This document shows positions 1 to 13,796 of a stretch of DNA of 64,000 nucleotides, piece by piece. The notes beneath the pieces are model-generated. The model made no database searches, had not been told where the DNA came from, and saw nothing but the letters and a program-made list of their open reading frames with translations. Origin of the DNA: Dillenia suffruticosa (taxonomy: Eukaryota; Streptophyta; Magnoliopsida; Dilleniales; Dilleniaceae); NCBI GenBank assembly GCA_033439265.1, contig JAVTVX010000016.1:17840701-17904700 (forward strand), given 5' to 3'. The first letter of the stretch is position 1, and each line of letters begins with the position of its first letter. The translations under genes were made by a program, and so were the position numbers.

Positions 1-903
1 AAAATGTATGCCTCACAATATTTATCTTCACAATTTTTATTTAAAAATAATCTTTTTAAAGTTCAATTGTGAGGAGATTCTAATTTAATTTGTCATAATT
101 CATAACTATCTTTTTCATATGATACTAAAACATGATTGTTTCAAAAAGAGTTAAAGCAAATACATTGATTGTGCATCATATCTTGTACTTGTGCAGCTTT
201 ATGTTGCCATCAACAGTCGATTCTTAAGCTTGATGATTGGGATCTTTGATTTGTACGACCAGCTTCAAAACTCCTTTAACAACAGATTAGTCAGTGATTT
301 GTTCAAACAATTTTAGAAGAAAGTCTAGAGCCAACACCAACGTTGCTTCTCTAGAGAGCTTAAGGGGAGATTGTCTCTTGTTCTAGAAGAATTTTTCCCA
401 GAGATGTGGATGGACGAGTCAACATTGATTTTTAGAGTATCTTGGTTTCTTGCAATGTAAGCATCCTTTCTTGACTTTTTGATTCAATTTTGCAGAAGAC
501 GAATGGATCAAAATTTGCTATGATACTATTAAAAAATTTTAAATATCTTGAACAAGAATAATCTAAGATGAGGAGAAAACTTCTTTATATTTATCAACAA
601 ATGTAGAAAGAGAGAATGTGGGATTTTTGCCCAAAACAACAAGAGAGAGACGATTGCCCTAGCTTATGTAAAACAATTATACATGAGAAGTGTGGGTTGA
701 TTGCCCTTTTATATATAAGAAAAAGAGAAGTTAAGAAAATTGTTCCACCCTAAAAGGAAGATCATTCTCTAAATTTCCTTAGTTCTTCGTACTTCAAATG
801 AGAGACAGTAGAGATATTTAAAAAAAAAAAAAAACTTAACTAGCCGGTAGAGATAAAAACTAACCAACAAAGAGAAAACTAGCTAGTAGATAGAAGAAAA
901 ACC

Positions 904-985
904 AACCACTAGAAATTATGCACAAAATGTTTTCGGTAGATTGCGAACCACTAGAAATTATGCACAAAATGTTTTCGGTAGATTG
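904..985. repeat. 42-bp tandem direct duplication
   Basis: A 40-base stretch starting aaccactagaaatta occurs at 904-943 and again at 946-985, identical by eye and separated by two bases. It looks like a recent local slippage or template-switch duplication. No function is implied. Confidence 0.9.
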
Positions 986-2585
986 GGCTCCCGGCTGCAT
1001 TATGAGCTTTTTCTAAACTTCTTTTGACTTCTATTTTTGACGTTAATAAGTTTGAAATAGGCCGGAAAGGATTCAGAGTTTGAGCATCTTTTTAGGCCGT
1101 TAGGTTGCCTTAATTTACGCCATAACATGGACCAACTCTGGTTAGATTAGATCAGAACCCAAAGTATATCTGTACCAAAAAAAAAAAGAACCCAAAGTAT
1201 ATTTTTGGACCAGTATTCTAGCCTTTTTAGGTCAAATCTTGAACGCTTTTTGAGTCATAATTTGGACTTCCTTTTGGGTTGGATTCGGGTTTAAAATAGG
1301 TTTTACTGATCGCATTTTCTAATGTCCAGCAAGTTTTGAATTTATAGCTGATTGTTCTTGTTTGTTGCTGGTTTGTATTAGTGCAAGACAAGTAATCTTA
1401 TGGAGATGATTTTTTTTTTTTATCCAAAGTAACTTTTATTTTAATAAGAGACTCGTTATTTATAACTATATAATGAGATAACTTTTTTATACCACTAATA
1501 AATAAGTTGTCCCCAAAGGTATACCCTAATAGTTAAGAGCTCTTACTTTAATATCTATCGCGAGATTTCGTATTCAAAACTTTGTGTACATGTGTAATTT
1601 CGTGATTTTTGTATCTCCTATTTAATAAAAATAAATAAATTAATTAATTAATTAAAATTATTAATAAAAGTTAAACTCATTCTCTCTGAGAAATTCCTTG
1701 CCCGTACTTATCTCATAGGTAATGACAATTTATGTCGAAGATAAATTTTCTAGTAAAATGTATTTTCTTAGTTATAAAATCTTTGTACCTCTCAAAAAGA
1801 GATTATTTTGAAAATTTTTGGAGCTGTATAAGCAAAAATAAAAAAATGAAAAAAAAATATACTATTTATATTAAAAGTAAATCCTATAAAAGTTAAATGT
1901 TACCAACTCGCGAAATTTTATAATGACAGTCATCAATGCAACAAAAAATCAATTGGTTGTCAAAAAGCAGGTGGACTCCAAATTTTCAAGTAACAAACAA
2001 TATTCTTTTTTTTTTTCCATATTTAATTATCAATATCTAAAAATCTGATTAATTTGATTCGAATAGTAATGGAGTCCAATTTGCAGGTTGATTCCTCTGA
2101 TACTTACTTTTTTATTTTTAAAATTCAAATTTAACATTTTAATTAAAGAAATATAATACTTTATTATTAGACCTAAAGATCAACGGTAATATTTTTTTAT
2201 TTATAACATTCTTTCGCATCTAACCAGTATCGTTCTCAATACTTTTGGACTCGCACTTGAACGGATTTGGGATCAAAGAACGGGCCACCTTTCAAGGCCG
2301 CGCCCAAGTGAAAGAAACCTCTCCGTGGCCCTCAGTCTGGGTGCCACTTGAAATGGATTTGTTGCTCATTTCACTGGAAGGCCCGTTACACCTTTGCAAG
2401 TGCATTTTTCAAGACCTTCATTAAAGGAAAAATCTTAATCATTTAGTAAAAGTAAAAACAATTCTGACTTTAAGATCATCTCTAAATTACTTTCATACGA
2501 ATGGTTTTAATCAGCCATGTTAGCATTATACAGGACAATAAAACCTCTCCATCAAAATAGTTTCGGAATAAATTGACATAATACT

Positions 2586-2608
2586 TATATATATATATAT
2601 ATATATAT
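2586..2608. repeat. TA dinucleotide microsatellite
   Basis: An uninterrupted run of about 11 TA dinucleotides lies in AT-rich intergenic DNA. Confidence 0.85.
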
Positions 2609-5600
2609 TTGTACTGAATCAATTGGTATCCGAAATAATATTTTAACTAATCCGATTCGAGTATTCAGATCTAATTTAGGAAAAGATCTTTCAATATAAT
2701 TTTTTCTATTCCTAAATTTTAAATAAAAAATTTGATGACACTTACGTTTATGTAATGTTAACGTGGCATGATGGAACTAACGAAGTCCATCAAAACCCGT
2801 TCACCGAAATAATTTCAAAATAATTATAAAATGGACATTATTCATAATTTTAACACCATAATCAGGATTTTCTTTTTCATGTGCAAAATTTTGAGCTTTG
2901 TGCTCAATATCTCCACCCCAAAAGAAAAAAAATAAAAAATTGCGTCTGCGTGCGGACGAGAGTGTGTCAACATAATTTTGGAAAAAAAATAATTAAAAGG
3001 TGGATGAAAAAGATGCAAGATTATTGGTCATGAATATTATGTGGGTTCCTTATATGTTCCTCCAAAGTGTTTAGGGTAGTGGGGAGAGCGCATTTTCTTG
3101 GACCCAAGATTTAAAATTAAATGAAGATGTTGATTCATTCCACAAATTCCCATCTCTACAAATTTTTGCCTTGTTTCTTTTAAAAGGCATAGCCAATTTT
3201 TAATTGTTTGTGTCATCCAAAAGTCCATACAAGAGATATCCCACTTGAGATTTTCTTGACCTTAGAGGGCAATCATAAGTCAAAATGAACATTACAAGTG
3301 GTAGGTGGGACAAATCTCAATCTCGAGTGATTTTTGTGGTTTGAGGTTAATGATAATATCACTTTCTTTGTTCAAGTTGAATACAAAGTTTTAGCTTTTA
3401 TCCCACTTTACATCAAACTCAAACCTCAACCAAAAAAGGAAATGGATAAACACTCACACCCCATAAATTGTAAAGTAAAAAATGCCATTTAAAAGAAAAC
3501 CCATTGAACCCTCCTTTAATAGTAATAACGATTTAGCATTTAAAATGAGTTATATCACAACTGATATTAATTATTTTTTATTAAAAATATTGAATTCAAA
3601 TCTCTTCTATATAATAAAAAAATAGATTCAATATTTAGCAATGTCTTGGCAATTGGCACACCAGGAGGGCTTTGACTCTCCTTTTTCCTTTTAATATGGA
3701 GCCCACCCCACAATTATTCCTCTTCTTTTATTAATTTTAACATGAATTTACTTTAACAAGACTTTAATTTTCAATAATTGCATAAACGAAGAATGTTTCT
3801 TTGATGGTTTTAGAGACTAATGAATGTTATTTAGCCCCTTGCCTACTCCCAGTATTTTATTCTTAGTCATCTTGTGCTAATTGAGTCCAAACTTGGGTCT
3901 ATCAACCTCCCTCGAGTACACACCCATTCATGGTGATTGACATCCCTTACGTTAGATGTTTTCCACGAAGTAAGAGTTTGATTTTAGGTTCAAATCTCAT
4001 CGTAACGAATAAAAGAGAGATATATATGTCTTGAAGAAAAAGATTATGCTCTGCATGTTAAACTATAAATGAATTATTTATGGTTCTGCTGATCCGCAGA
4101 ATCCAAGGTAGTGGATGACTACAGTTCGAAGCTCCACTTGTAGGACAATCAGATTCCTCCTCGAAATTCCTTCCATGACACTTCCTTTCAATCTAAAGAT
4201 GCCCATTGCAGCATTATAAACAGTGGTCTATTGACGCATTGTTGATACCAAAAAGAGAAAGAGAGAGTTTTGAAATTCTGTTCACATTCTTGTCTTAGTC
4301 AAGTCCTACCATCTCTCTTTTTTGAAAACTTCACTCAATTAACGGTTCAAAAGCCTTAAATTGGAAAAATGCTTACATTCTTTATTGAGGTAAATGGTCT
4401 AATCAAGTTGAACATGGCCTGGTAAAGCCCAAGTCAAATGGTACCATCATTTAGCAACTCTCAAATTATAGTATCTTGCAAAAAAAAATTATATACCTTA
4501 ATTCAATTTTACAATTTTCTTTCCAAAAAAATTATGAAAATTTATGTCTTTTTAATTATATTTGAGAAAATGTTTTATATTCAAATAAATTCTTCAACAT
4601 CAAATAATTTTGCTCTCTCCCCCCATCAAAGGAGAAACAAGCAACACCAAGACCTCCAATGCAGTTTTCTGGTGGTTTTCAAGCCATTGAGCCCGGAGCT
4701 CACATAGAATTGATTTCACAAAGCATCAACACCATCTATTTATGGTAAAATATTTAGGTGACAAATGCATTGTTCATACACTGACATAATTTATTTAAAA
4801 GTCGCAAAACTATTAATATGTAAAATATTTAGGTGAATTTTGAACGATACAAAGGAGGCCACACCAATGGTTTTCGACTAATATAGGTGTAGAAATATCC
4901 ATATTTCCAATCTACGTTGAAGCAGTAGGTTGATGATGAAGACTGAAAATCAAATGGCCTCAAAAAAAAATTAGACATGACTTTTTTTCTATGTAATCAG
5001 GTATCCGCAACTTAATTAATTCAAATTAAACAGTTGTGAACTCTAATTTAGAAACTCGCTCTCCCAACAGTTACATTAGACACGTCGTGTACCTAACAAA
5101 TAAAACTCAAGGTCCTAACTAGTCACCTAACCATCTTTAACTAGCCATCAGATGTGACATTCCAAGTGCATCTGGGTAGTGGTATCATAATACCCTCCCA
5201 CGTTACCGACCAGAGTTCCATTTCCCATATGCGCATGCATGTGTATTTTTTATTTTTCTTTCGTAAATAAAACTTTCATGGAAAAAACTCACTCTTCTAG
5301 CGCCTACATTAGACACAACTTGTGCCAAGCAATGAATAGTCAAGATACCAATCGGTCATTTAACCAATTTTAATTGGCCATTAGATACGAAATTTCAAGA
5401 CATTTGGTGTAGTGGTATCATAGTTTGCTCCCATGGTACTGACTGGGGTTCGACTCCCCAGACGCGGATGCATCTATATTTTTCATTTTCCTTCCATAAA
5501 ATTTTATCAAAAGAAACTCGCTCCCCCAGCACCTACATTAGACACGACCTATGCCTAGCAAACAATAGTCAGGTCAGTCATTTAACCAGCTTTAACTGGC

Positions 5601-7305
5601 CATTAGACATGACATTCCAAGCGCATTTGGTGTAGTGGAATCATAGTACCCTCCCACGATACTGACCAAGATTCGATTCCTCGAATGCACATAAATGTGT
5701 ATATTTCATTTTCCTTTCGTAAATGAAATTTTCTTGAAAGAAACTTGCTTTCAATTGTACCCGACAAAGAATAGTCAAGGTCAAAATTGGTCATTTAACC
5801 GGCTTTAACTGGCCATTAGGTATGACATTTCAAGCACATGAGGTGTAGTGGTATCATAGTACCCTCCCACGGTACTGACCAGGGTTCCCCAGAAGTGCAT
5901 GCATGTGTCTTTTTCATTTTACTTCCGCAAATAAAATTTCTTGAAAGAAACTCACTCTCACTTGTGCCCCACAAAGAGTAGTCAAGGTCCTAACTGGTGA
6001 TTTAACCGGCTTTAATTGGCCATTAGATGTGACATTCCAAGCTTATCCGATGTGGTGGTAACATAGTACCCTCCTATGGTACTAACCAAGGTTCGATTCC
6101 TCGGATGTGCACAGGTGTATTTCTCATTTTTGCCCCGCAAAGAATAGTCAAGGTCCTAACCGGTGATTTAACCAACTTTAACTGGCCATTAGATGTGACA
6201 ACATTCCAAGGGCATCTCGTGTAGTAGTGTCATAGCACCCTCCCATGGTACTGAACAGGGCTCGATTCCTCAAATGCGCACACATATGTATTTTTCATCT
6301 TCCTTTCGTGAAAAAAAATTTCTTGAAAGAAACTCACTCTCCCAGCTACATTCAACTCGACTTGTGCCCAACAAGGAATAGTCCGGTCCTAACTAGTCAT
6401 TTAACCAGCTTTAATTGGTCATTAGATGTGTTGTTCCATGCACATTTGTTGTAGTGGTATCATAGTACCCTCCCATGGTACTGATCGGAGTTTGATTCCT
6501 TGGATGCGCATGCATGTGCATTTTTCATTTTCCTTTCATAAATAAAAATTGATGGGAAGAAACTCGCTCTCACTTGTACCCGGCAAAGAATAGTCAAGGT
6601 CTTAACAGATCATTTAGCCAATTTTAACTGGCCATTAGATATGACTTTCCAAGTGCATCCTGTGTAGTGGTATTATAGTAGCCTCCCACGGTATTGACTG
6701 AGGTTCAATTCCCTCGATGTGCATGCATGTGTGATTTTTATTTTCCTTTTGTAAATAAATTTTCTTAATAGAAACCTACACTCCCCATGCCAACATTAGA
6801 CACAGCATGTGCTCGACAAAGAATAGTCTCGTAGTTGTCTAATAAATCTGACATTCCAAGTGCATCTGGTGTAGTGGTATCATAGTACCCTCCCACGGTA
6901 CTAACCGGGATTTGATTCCCTCGATGCGTATGCATGTGTATTTTTCATTTTTCCTTTTGTAAATAAAATTTTTACGAAAGAAACTCGCTCTCACTTGTCG
7001 CCAGCAAAGAATAGTCAACGTCCTAATTGGTCATTCAACCAGCTTTAATGGGCCATTAGATGTAACATTCCAAGAGCATCTAGTGTAGTGGTATCATAGT
7101 ACCCTCCCACGGTACTGACCAGGGTTCGATTCCCCGGATGCATATGCATGTGTATTTTTCATTTTCCCATTGTAAATAAATTTTCTTGAAAGAAACTCAC
7201 TCTACCAATGCCTACATTAGACATAGGTTGTGCTCGACAAATAATAGTCTTGTCCTAACTAGTCATTTAACTAGGTTTAACTGGCAATTAGATTTGACAT
7301 TTCAA

Positions 7306-7432
7306 GCGCATCTGGTGTGGTGGTACCAGAGTACCCCTACTTTGGTACCGGCTGTGGTTTGATTCCCTGGATGGCATGCATGTCACAATACCCTTCCATG
7401 GTACTGATTCGGATTCAATTCCTCGGATCACA
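7306..7432 (+). repeat. tRNA-like unit fused to a headless tRNA-like copy
   Basis: A full-length but decayed tRNA-Gly-like copy starts at 7306. Right after its 3' gcatgcatgt a second copy begins at the anticodon stem (cacaatacccttcc), lacking the first ~21 nt (5' acceptor strand and D arm). The same dimer recurs at 31686, 39300 and 40462, so it is an amplified recombinant subunit. Confidence 0.7.
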
Positions 7433-7833
7433 TGCATGTGTATTTTTCATTTTCCTTCTATAAATAAAATTTTCTCGAATGAAACTCACTCTCGCTTGTG
7501 CCTAACATAGAATAGTCAAGGTCCTAACAGCTCATTTGATTGGCATTAACTGGCCATCAGATGTGATTTTTCAAGCACATTTGTTGTCATTGTATCATAG
7601 TACTCTCCTACAGTATTGACCAAGGTTCGATTCCCTGGATGCGCATGCATGTATATTTCTCATTTTCCTCTCGAAAATAAAATTCTCTAAAAAGAACTCA
7701 CTCTCGCAACGCCTTCATTAGAAATGACTTCTGCCTAACAAATAATACTCAGGTCATAACTGGTTATTTAACTAGCTTTAGCTGTCCATTAAATGTGACA
7801 TTCCGAGCGCATCTAGTGTAGTGGTATTATAGT

Positions 7834-10458
7834 TGTGCTGACCCACTATCCAGGCTTCACCCCTAGTAAAAGGAGATAAACATGCAAATGCGGAAGCAAT
7901 CGACTCAATTAAAATGCGACGTCTGGACTCACGACAGTCGCACTCCCCATGTGTGATAACACGGAAGGAGATTTATATTAAAAAAATATATAAGTTACTT
8001 GTTCCTTCCAAATAAAACATCGACAAAGTCTCCTCTATTCAGTGACTTTTTAGCCACCTAAGATGAATAGGAAACCTGGTCCAGATTAATATGACACTTC
8101 TATTATCAAATAAGCTGGCAACAATGGCCCTCCTGGTCATCCAGCATAGCGTACTATAGTATATGAATATCATATCCATAAAACTATATATAATAGATTT
8201 TCATATGTCAAAACTCTACATCTATATAGAAATACATCTCAAGCTACAAACAAGAAAACAAATAATTATATGCCTCAAACAAAATAAAAGGGGTCCACTA
8301 TAGGTAGGGATCTAAATCTCTCAATTCAAACGCCTCTACCCTAGGCTTCCCTCTCATCTCCCAGATCACCTAAAAATGAGAATACCGGGGTCAACATAAG
8401 TTAAGCAAGTACATAGGGAACCAATAGCATGCATGTCAAATGGGCAAGTATAGAAATATCGATACCAGCATGCATTACCGTGACATTGAAAAGTACACAA
8501 GAGATACACGTTATCTCAATCAATCCCAAAAGAATATGAGCAATTACTAGTCTAGATTTATTATCTTTCTCTACCTTTATTGTTCCAATTTAAATTGATA
8601 TATAAAGAAAGAAATAAAATGTCGAATCAAGTTAATGTATGAGGGTCTGAAGAGCAAGCCAAAAATTCGGTGTTCCTAAATAAAATTTAGGTCTTTTTAG
8701 TTTAAACACCTCAATTACTTCACCTGCTTCTAATTCCACCCTCGTATGGAGAAGAGATATATCCATAGTTTCTCAAGGTTCGACCGTAAGCTTCATAAAA
8801 CTTTCGAAACTCCATATACAAACTATACTTCATAAACTTCGCCCATAGGCTTTGCAAAGCTTTCAGAGTAATCATCGTATTATCACTTTCTCTTCATATT
8901 ACTTCATCTTAACATGATTAATGATCACAAAGATCCCAATTCATCACAAGGATTACATAGAATTCATAGCAAAATTCAATATCAATTGCACAAATAAAGC
9001 CATATCAAACAATGTTTACCCCCAAAATTCACAACATAAGTTACGCAGTTAAATAACAACTAACATAACTTTTTCTGCAAATATCGGATTGAGCTAATTC
9101 TAGTGGCCATTTAAAGATAAAGACATATGACTTCAATATTTACATTCAGAGGTTAGCCTAATTCATTTTAAAAGGTAGCTCAAAATCGAAGCAATATTCA
9201 GCACAAAAACAAGTAGAAATAGGATTTTCTATAGAGAACGTGTTAATTTGAAAATTCACAAAAGTTTATTTCTCAATGAAAATCTTCGCATTTTATGTCA
9301 TTTTAAAACTATGGAAGTCTAGTTTCATCAAGAAAACCATACTAAATTTCTAGCTATGCAGAAAAATATATTGAATAAACAATAGGGCATGGTCATGCTA
9401 TAAGCAGAACAATTTTTTTACAGAGAATATGTTATTTTAAAAATTCACAAAAAATCAAATTCTACTCAAAACTCTTTGAATCATATCTTATTTTAAAGCT
9501 ATGGAAGTCTAGTTTCATTGGGAGGAAACCATACGCGATTTACAGTTATGCAGAAAAAGATATTGAGTAAAAAAATATGCATGGTTAGACTGTCCAGCAT
9601 ATAAAATTTTTAAGGTTTCATTCAAGGACGGGATTTTCTTTTCCTAATTCATTTTCTCCGAATTTCAACAACACAATTACATCAAAAACATGTTCTATAG
9701 GATTATTATACATCAATCTAACAAACACATATTAGATACTTACCTCAAATTTGCAATTCTTCATTTAAGTTTTCCTTTCTTTCCTCTTCAAACTTTTTTT
9801 GAATTTCTTGCTTGTTTTATAAGTGTTCTACACTTGCTTGCACTTCCCAAAGGCTAGAGTTAACTTATATATGGATGGAGATGCGTTATTTCAAGCATAA
9901 AAGGTTATTTTAATGGAGTTTTGGATAGATTTTTGAAGGAGAATGGAGGCCGAAAATGAACTTTGAGAAAGGTGATTGTTATATTTTAAACTTATTTCTC
10001 CACCCATTTCTTTCTACCTAAGTGCAATGCGGGGCCCAATCATGGTGAGATGTCAAAGATAAAAGTGCCATGTGGTGGTTGATGATGTGCCATGGTGTCC
10101 AAAATTATTTTTGTTTTAATTTAATTTTTTTTTCCTTTTCTTTTTCTTTTCATTTTTTGTTTTTTTTTCTTTTTCTTTTGTGTGTCCCACACCAAACCCT
10201 AATTTGGTTCTCTTGTATTTTTTTCAATCATTTCTACGAGCCAATATGTTCCATAATCGATGTTAATTTTAATATATTTAATCTCTTCTTAAAATCATAA
10301 ACATAAAAAATGACACATGCATTGCAATTGTATCTAAAATCACATTGCATCTAATTTATCACAATGCGATACAATACGATGCAAACAAATTTAAGTATGA
10401 TAAATAGAAATATAAACGAAAATGTATGTCTTAATATTTCTAAGAATGGGATCTTATA
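7834..10458. mobile_element. Solo LTR, copy 1 (2625 bp), inserted in a tRNA-Gly-like unit
   Basis: The element starts TGTGCTGACCC and ends GATCTTATA (GATCTTACA in the other copy), so the ancestral ends are TG...CA in either orientation. It is flanked by a perfect 5-bp target duplication ATAGT (7829-7833 and 10459-10463). The tRNA-like unit reads continuously across the insertion (gtggtattatagt | actctcccacgatactgacc). There is no second LTR and no gag-pol, so it is a solo LTR left by recombination between two LTRs. A pyrimidine-rich stretch (about 10120-10180) and a degenerate ~190-bp internal duplication (about 9236-9600) are visible. Orientation and superfamily are not resolved; 5-bp duplications and a 2.6-kb length suit a large gypsy-type LTR. 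Confidence 0.88.
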
Positions 10459-12015
10459 ATAGTACTCTCCCACGATACTGACCAAGGTTTGATTCTCCGA
10501 ATGTGCATGCGGAGAATGTGCATGCATGTGTATATTTCATTTTCCTTTCGTGTAAAAATTTTCTTGAAAGGAATGCACTCTCACTTGTGCACAACAAAAA
10601 TAGTCAAGGTTTAAACTAGTCATTTAACAAGTTTTAACTGGCCATTAGGTGTAACATTCTATGCGCATCTGGTGTAGTGGTATTGTAGTACCCTCCCACG
10701 GTACTGACCAAGGTTCGATTCCCTTGATGCGCATGCATGTATATTTTTCATTTTCCTTCCGTAAATAAAATTTTCATGGAAGCAACTCACACTCACTTGT
10801 GCCCTGCAAAGAATAGTCAAGGTCCTAACTGGTGATTTAACTAGCTTTAACTGGCCATTAGATGTGACATTCCAAGCGCATCCAGTATACTGGTATCATA
10901 GTAACCTCCCATAAAGAATAGTCAAGGTCCTATGGTGATTTGACTAGATTTAACTTGCCATTAGATGTGACATCCCAAGGGCATCAAGTGTAGTGTTATC
11001 TTAGTACCCTCCCATGGTACTGACCAGGGCTCGATTCCCGAGATGCGCACTCGTGAATTTTTCATCTTCCTTTCATATATAAAATTTTCTCAAAAGAAAC
11101 TCGCTCTCCCAGTTACATTAGACTCGCCTTGTGCCCCAAAACGAATAGTGATTTCCTAACTAGTCATTTAACCTGCTTTAACAGGACATTAGATGTGTCA
11201 TTCCAAGTGCATTTGCTGTAGTGGTATCATGGTATCCTCCCATTGTATTGACTGGGGTTTGATTCCCTGGATGAGCATGCTTGTGCATTTTTCACATTCC
11301 TTTCATAAATAAAATTTTATAGGAAGAAACTTGTTCTCACTGGAGCCCGGCAAAGAATAGTCAAGGTCTTAACAGATCATTTAACCAGCTTTAACTCGCC
11401 TTTAGATGTGACATTCCAAGCTCATCTGGTATAGTGGTATCATAGTATACTCCCACGATACTAACTGAGGTTCAATTCTCCGGATGCGCATGCATGTGTA
11501 TTTTTCATTTTCCTTCGTAAATAAATTTTCTCAAAAGAAACTTGTATGCCCTATGACAACATTAGACACAGCTTGTGCTAGGCAAAGAATAGTCTTGTCC
11601 ATGTCTATAGGATGTGACATTGCAAGCGCATCTGATGTAGTGCTATCAAAGTACTGTCCCACGGTATTGACCGGGGTTCGATTCCCTGGATGCGCATGCA
11701 TGTGTATTTTTCATTTTCCTTTCGTAAAATAAAATTTTCATGAAAAAAATCGCTCTCACTCATGGCTGTTAAAGAATAGTCAAGGTCCTAACTGGTCATT
11801 CAACCAGATTTAACAGGCCATTAGATAGTACCCTCCCATGGTACAGACTGGGGTTCTATTCACTGAATGTGCATGCATGTGTATATATCATTTTATTTTT
11901 ATAAATAAAATTTTCATGAAAGAGACCCGCTCTCACTCGTGGCCAGCAAAGAATAGTCAAGGTCCTAACTAGTCATTCAACCATCTTTAACAGGCCATTA
12001 GATGTGACATTCCAG

Positions 12016-12086
12016 GCGCATCTGGTGTAGTGGTATCATAGTACCCTCCCACGGTACTGACCGGGGTTCAATTCCCTGGATGCGCA
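12016..12086 (+). tRNA. tRNA-Gly(CCC), structurally intact variant
   Basis: Acceptor gcgcatc/gatgcgc pairs fully and the anticodon stem gtacc/ggtac pairs around loop ctcccac (anticodon CCC). The T arm cggggttcaattccctg has one G-U pair and A at position 57, which tRNAs tolerate. The B box reads ggttcaattcc. An oligo-T terminator follows within ~12 nt. It differs from the array's canonical sequence at only two bases, both in the T arm. Whether it is transcribed or charged cannot be told from sequence. Confidence 0.65.
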
Positions 12087-13725
12087 TGCATGTGTATTTT
12101 TCATTTTCCTATAGTAAATAAAATTTTCATGAAAGAAACTTGCTCTCACTCGTGGCCGAAAAAGAATAGTCAAGGTCCTAACTAGTCATTCTACTAGCTT
12201 CAATGGGCCATTACACATGACATTCCAAGCGCATTTGGTGTAGTGGTATCAGAGTACCCTCCCGCGGTACTGACCGTGGTTCGATTCCACGGATGCGCAA
12301 GCATGTGTATTTTTTATTTTCCTTCCATAAGTACATTTTTCTTGGAAGAAACTCACGCTCACTTGTGTAAAATTTTCATGGAAGAATCTCACTATCACTT
12401 GTGCCCCACAAAGAATAGTCAAGGTCCTAACTTGTGATTTAACCACTTGTAACTGGCCAGGCCATCAGATGTGACATTCCAAGCGCATCCAGTGTACTAG
12501 TATCATAGTACCCTCTCATGGTACTGACCAGGGTTCGATTCCCCAGTTATGTACACATGTGTATTACTTACTTGTGCCCTAAAAAGAATAGTCAAGGTCC
12601 TAACTGGTGATTTAACCAGCTTTAACTTGCCACTAGATGTGACATCCCAAGGGCATCTGGGGTAGCGGTATCTTAGTACCCTCCCATGGCATTAACCAGG
12701 GCTCGATTCCCCCAATGTGCATTGATATATATTTTTCATCTTCCTTTCATAAACAAAATTTTCTCAAAAGAAACTCGTTCTCCCAACTATATTAGACTCA
12801 ACTTGTGCCCGACAAGAAACGGTCAACTCTTAACTGGTCATTTAACCTGCTTTAACAGGTCATTAGATGTGTCATTCCAAGTACGTTTGCTGGAGTGATA
12901 TCATAGTACACTCCCATGGTACTCACCAGGGTTCGATTCCCCGGATGGGCATGTATGTGCCTTTTTCATTTTCCTTTCATAAAAAAATTTTTCTAGAAAA
13001 AAACTTGCTCTCATTGGTGCCCAACAAAGAATAGTCAAGGTCTTAATCGATCATTTAACTAGCTTTAACTGGCCTTTAAATATGGCAATCCAAGCTCATC
13101 TGGTGTAGTGGTATCATAGTATACATCCACGGTACAAACCGAGTTTCGATTCCCCGGATGCACATGCACGTGTACTTTTTATTTTCCTTTTATAAATAAA
13201 TTTTCTCAAAAGAAACCACCACTCCCTATGACAACATTAGACACAACTTGTGCTTGGCAAAGAATAGTTTCGTCCTTGTCTATTAGATGTGACATTCCTA
13301 ACACACTAGGTGTACTAGTATCATAGTACCCTCCCACGGTACAAAACGCGGCTCGACTCCTTGGACGTGCATGCATGTGTATTTTCATTTTCCATTAATA
13401 AATAAAGTTTTCATGAAAGAAACTTGCCTTCACTCGAGGTCGATAGAGAATAGTGAAGGTCTTAACTGGTCATTCAACCAGCTTTAAAGGGCCGATAGAT
13501 ATGAGATTCCAAGCGCATCTGATGTAGTGGTATCATTGTACTCTCGCACGGTACTGACCCGGATCCAATTCCTTGGATGCGCATTCATGTATGTTTTTCA
13601 TTTTCCTTCCGTAAATAAAATTTTCAAGAAAGAAACTCGCTCTCACTCGTGGCCGACAAAGAATAGCCAAGGTCCTAACTGGTCATTCAACCAGCTTTAA
13701 TGGGACATTAGATGTGACATTCCAA

Positions 13726-13796
13726 GCGCATCTGGTGTAGTGGTATCATAGTACCCTCCCACGGTACTGACCGGGGTTCGATTCCCCGGATGCGCA
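13726..13796 (+). tRNA. tRNA-Gly(CCC), canonical intact copy
   Basis: This 71-nt sequence folds as a complete nuclear tRNA. It has a 7-bp acceptor gcgcatc/gatgcgc with discriminator A; a short D stem (GTG with CAT) and loop agtggta; anticodon stem gtacc/ggtac with loop ctcccac, hence anticodon CCC (glycine codon GGG); and a 5-bp T stem cgggg/ccccg with loop ttcgatt. CCA is not encoded, as expected for a nuclear gene. The A box (tggtgtagtgg) and B box (ggttcgattcc) fit pol III promoters. CCAA sits directly upstream and TTTTT about 10 nt downstream. It is identical to the copies at 16741, 17689, 20535 and 23381. The exact anticodon and identity should be confirmed with tRNAscan-SE, which also scores pseudogenes. 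Confidence 0.85.

Larger units (their letters stand above)
1..5054. other. AT-rich intergenic DNA, no gene recognised
   Basis: I see no conserved protein, tRNA or transposon terminus in these 5 kb. The longest open frames (at 3037-3228 on the minus strand and 4438-4707 on the plus strand) have low-complexity or composition-driven translations with no recognisable motif. Local features are a 42-bp direct duplication (904-985), a short TA microsatellite (about 2586-2608) and many poly-A/poly-T tracts. Old, unrecognisable transposon fragments could be present. Confidence 0.5.

Noticed and set aside
4438-4707. 89-codon plus-strand frame left of the array
   Set aside because: Composition is driven by AT-rich DNA, with no motif and no promoter or splice context that I could support.
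10070-10300. Phe-rich frame in the solo LTR, also seen at 34456-34690
   Set aside because: It is a translation of the LTR's polypyrimidine tract and is not conserved as a protein between the two copies.
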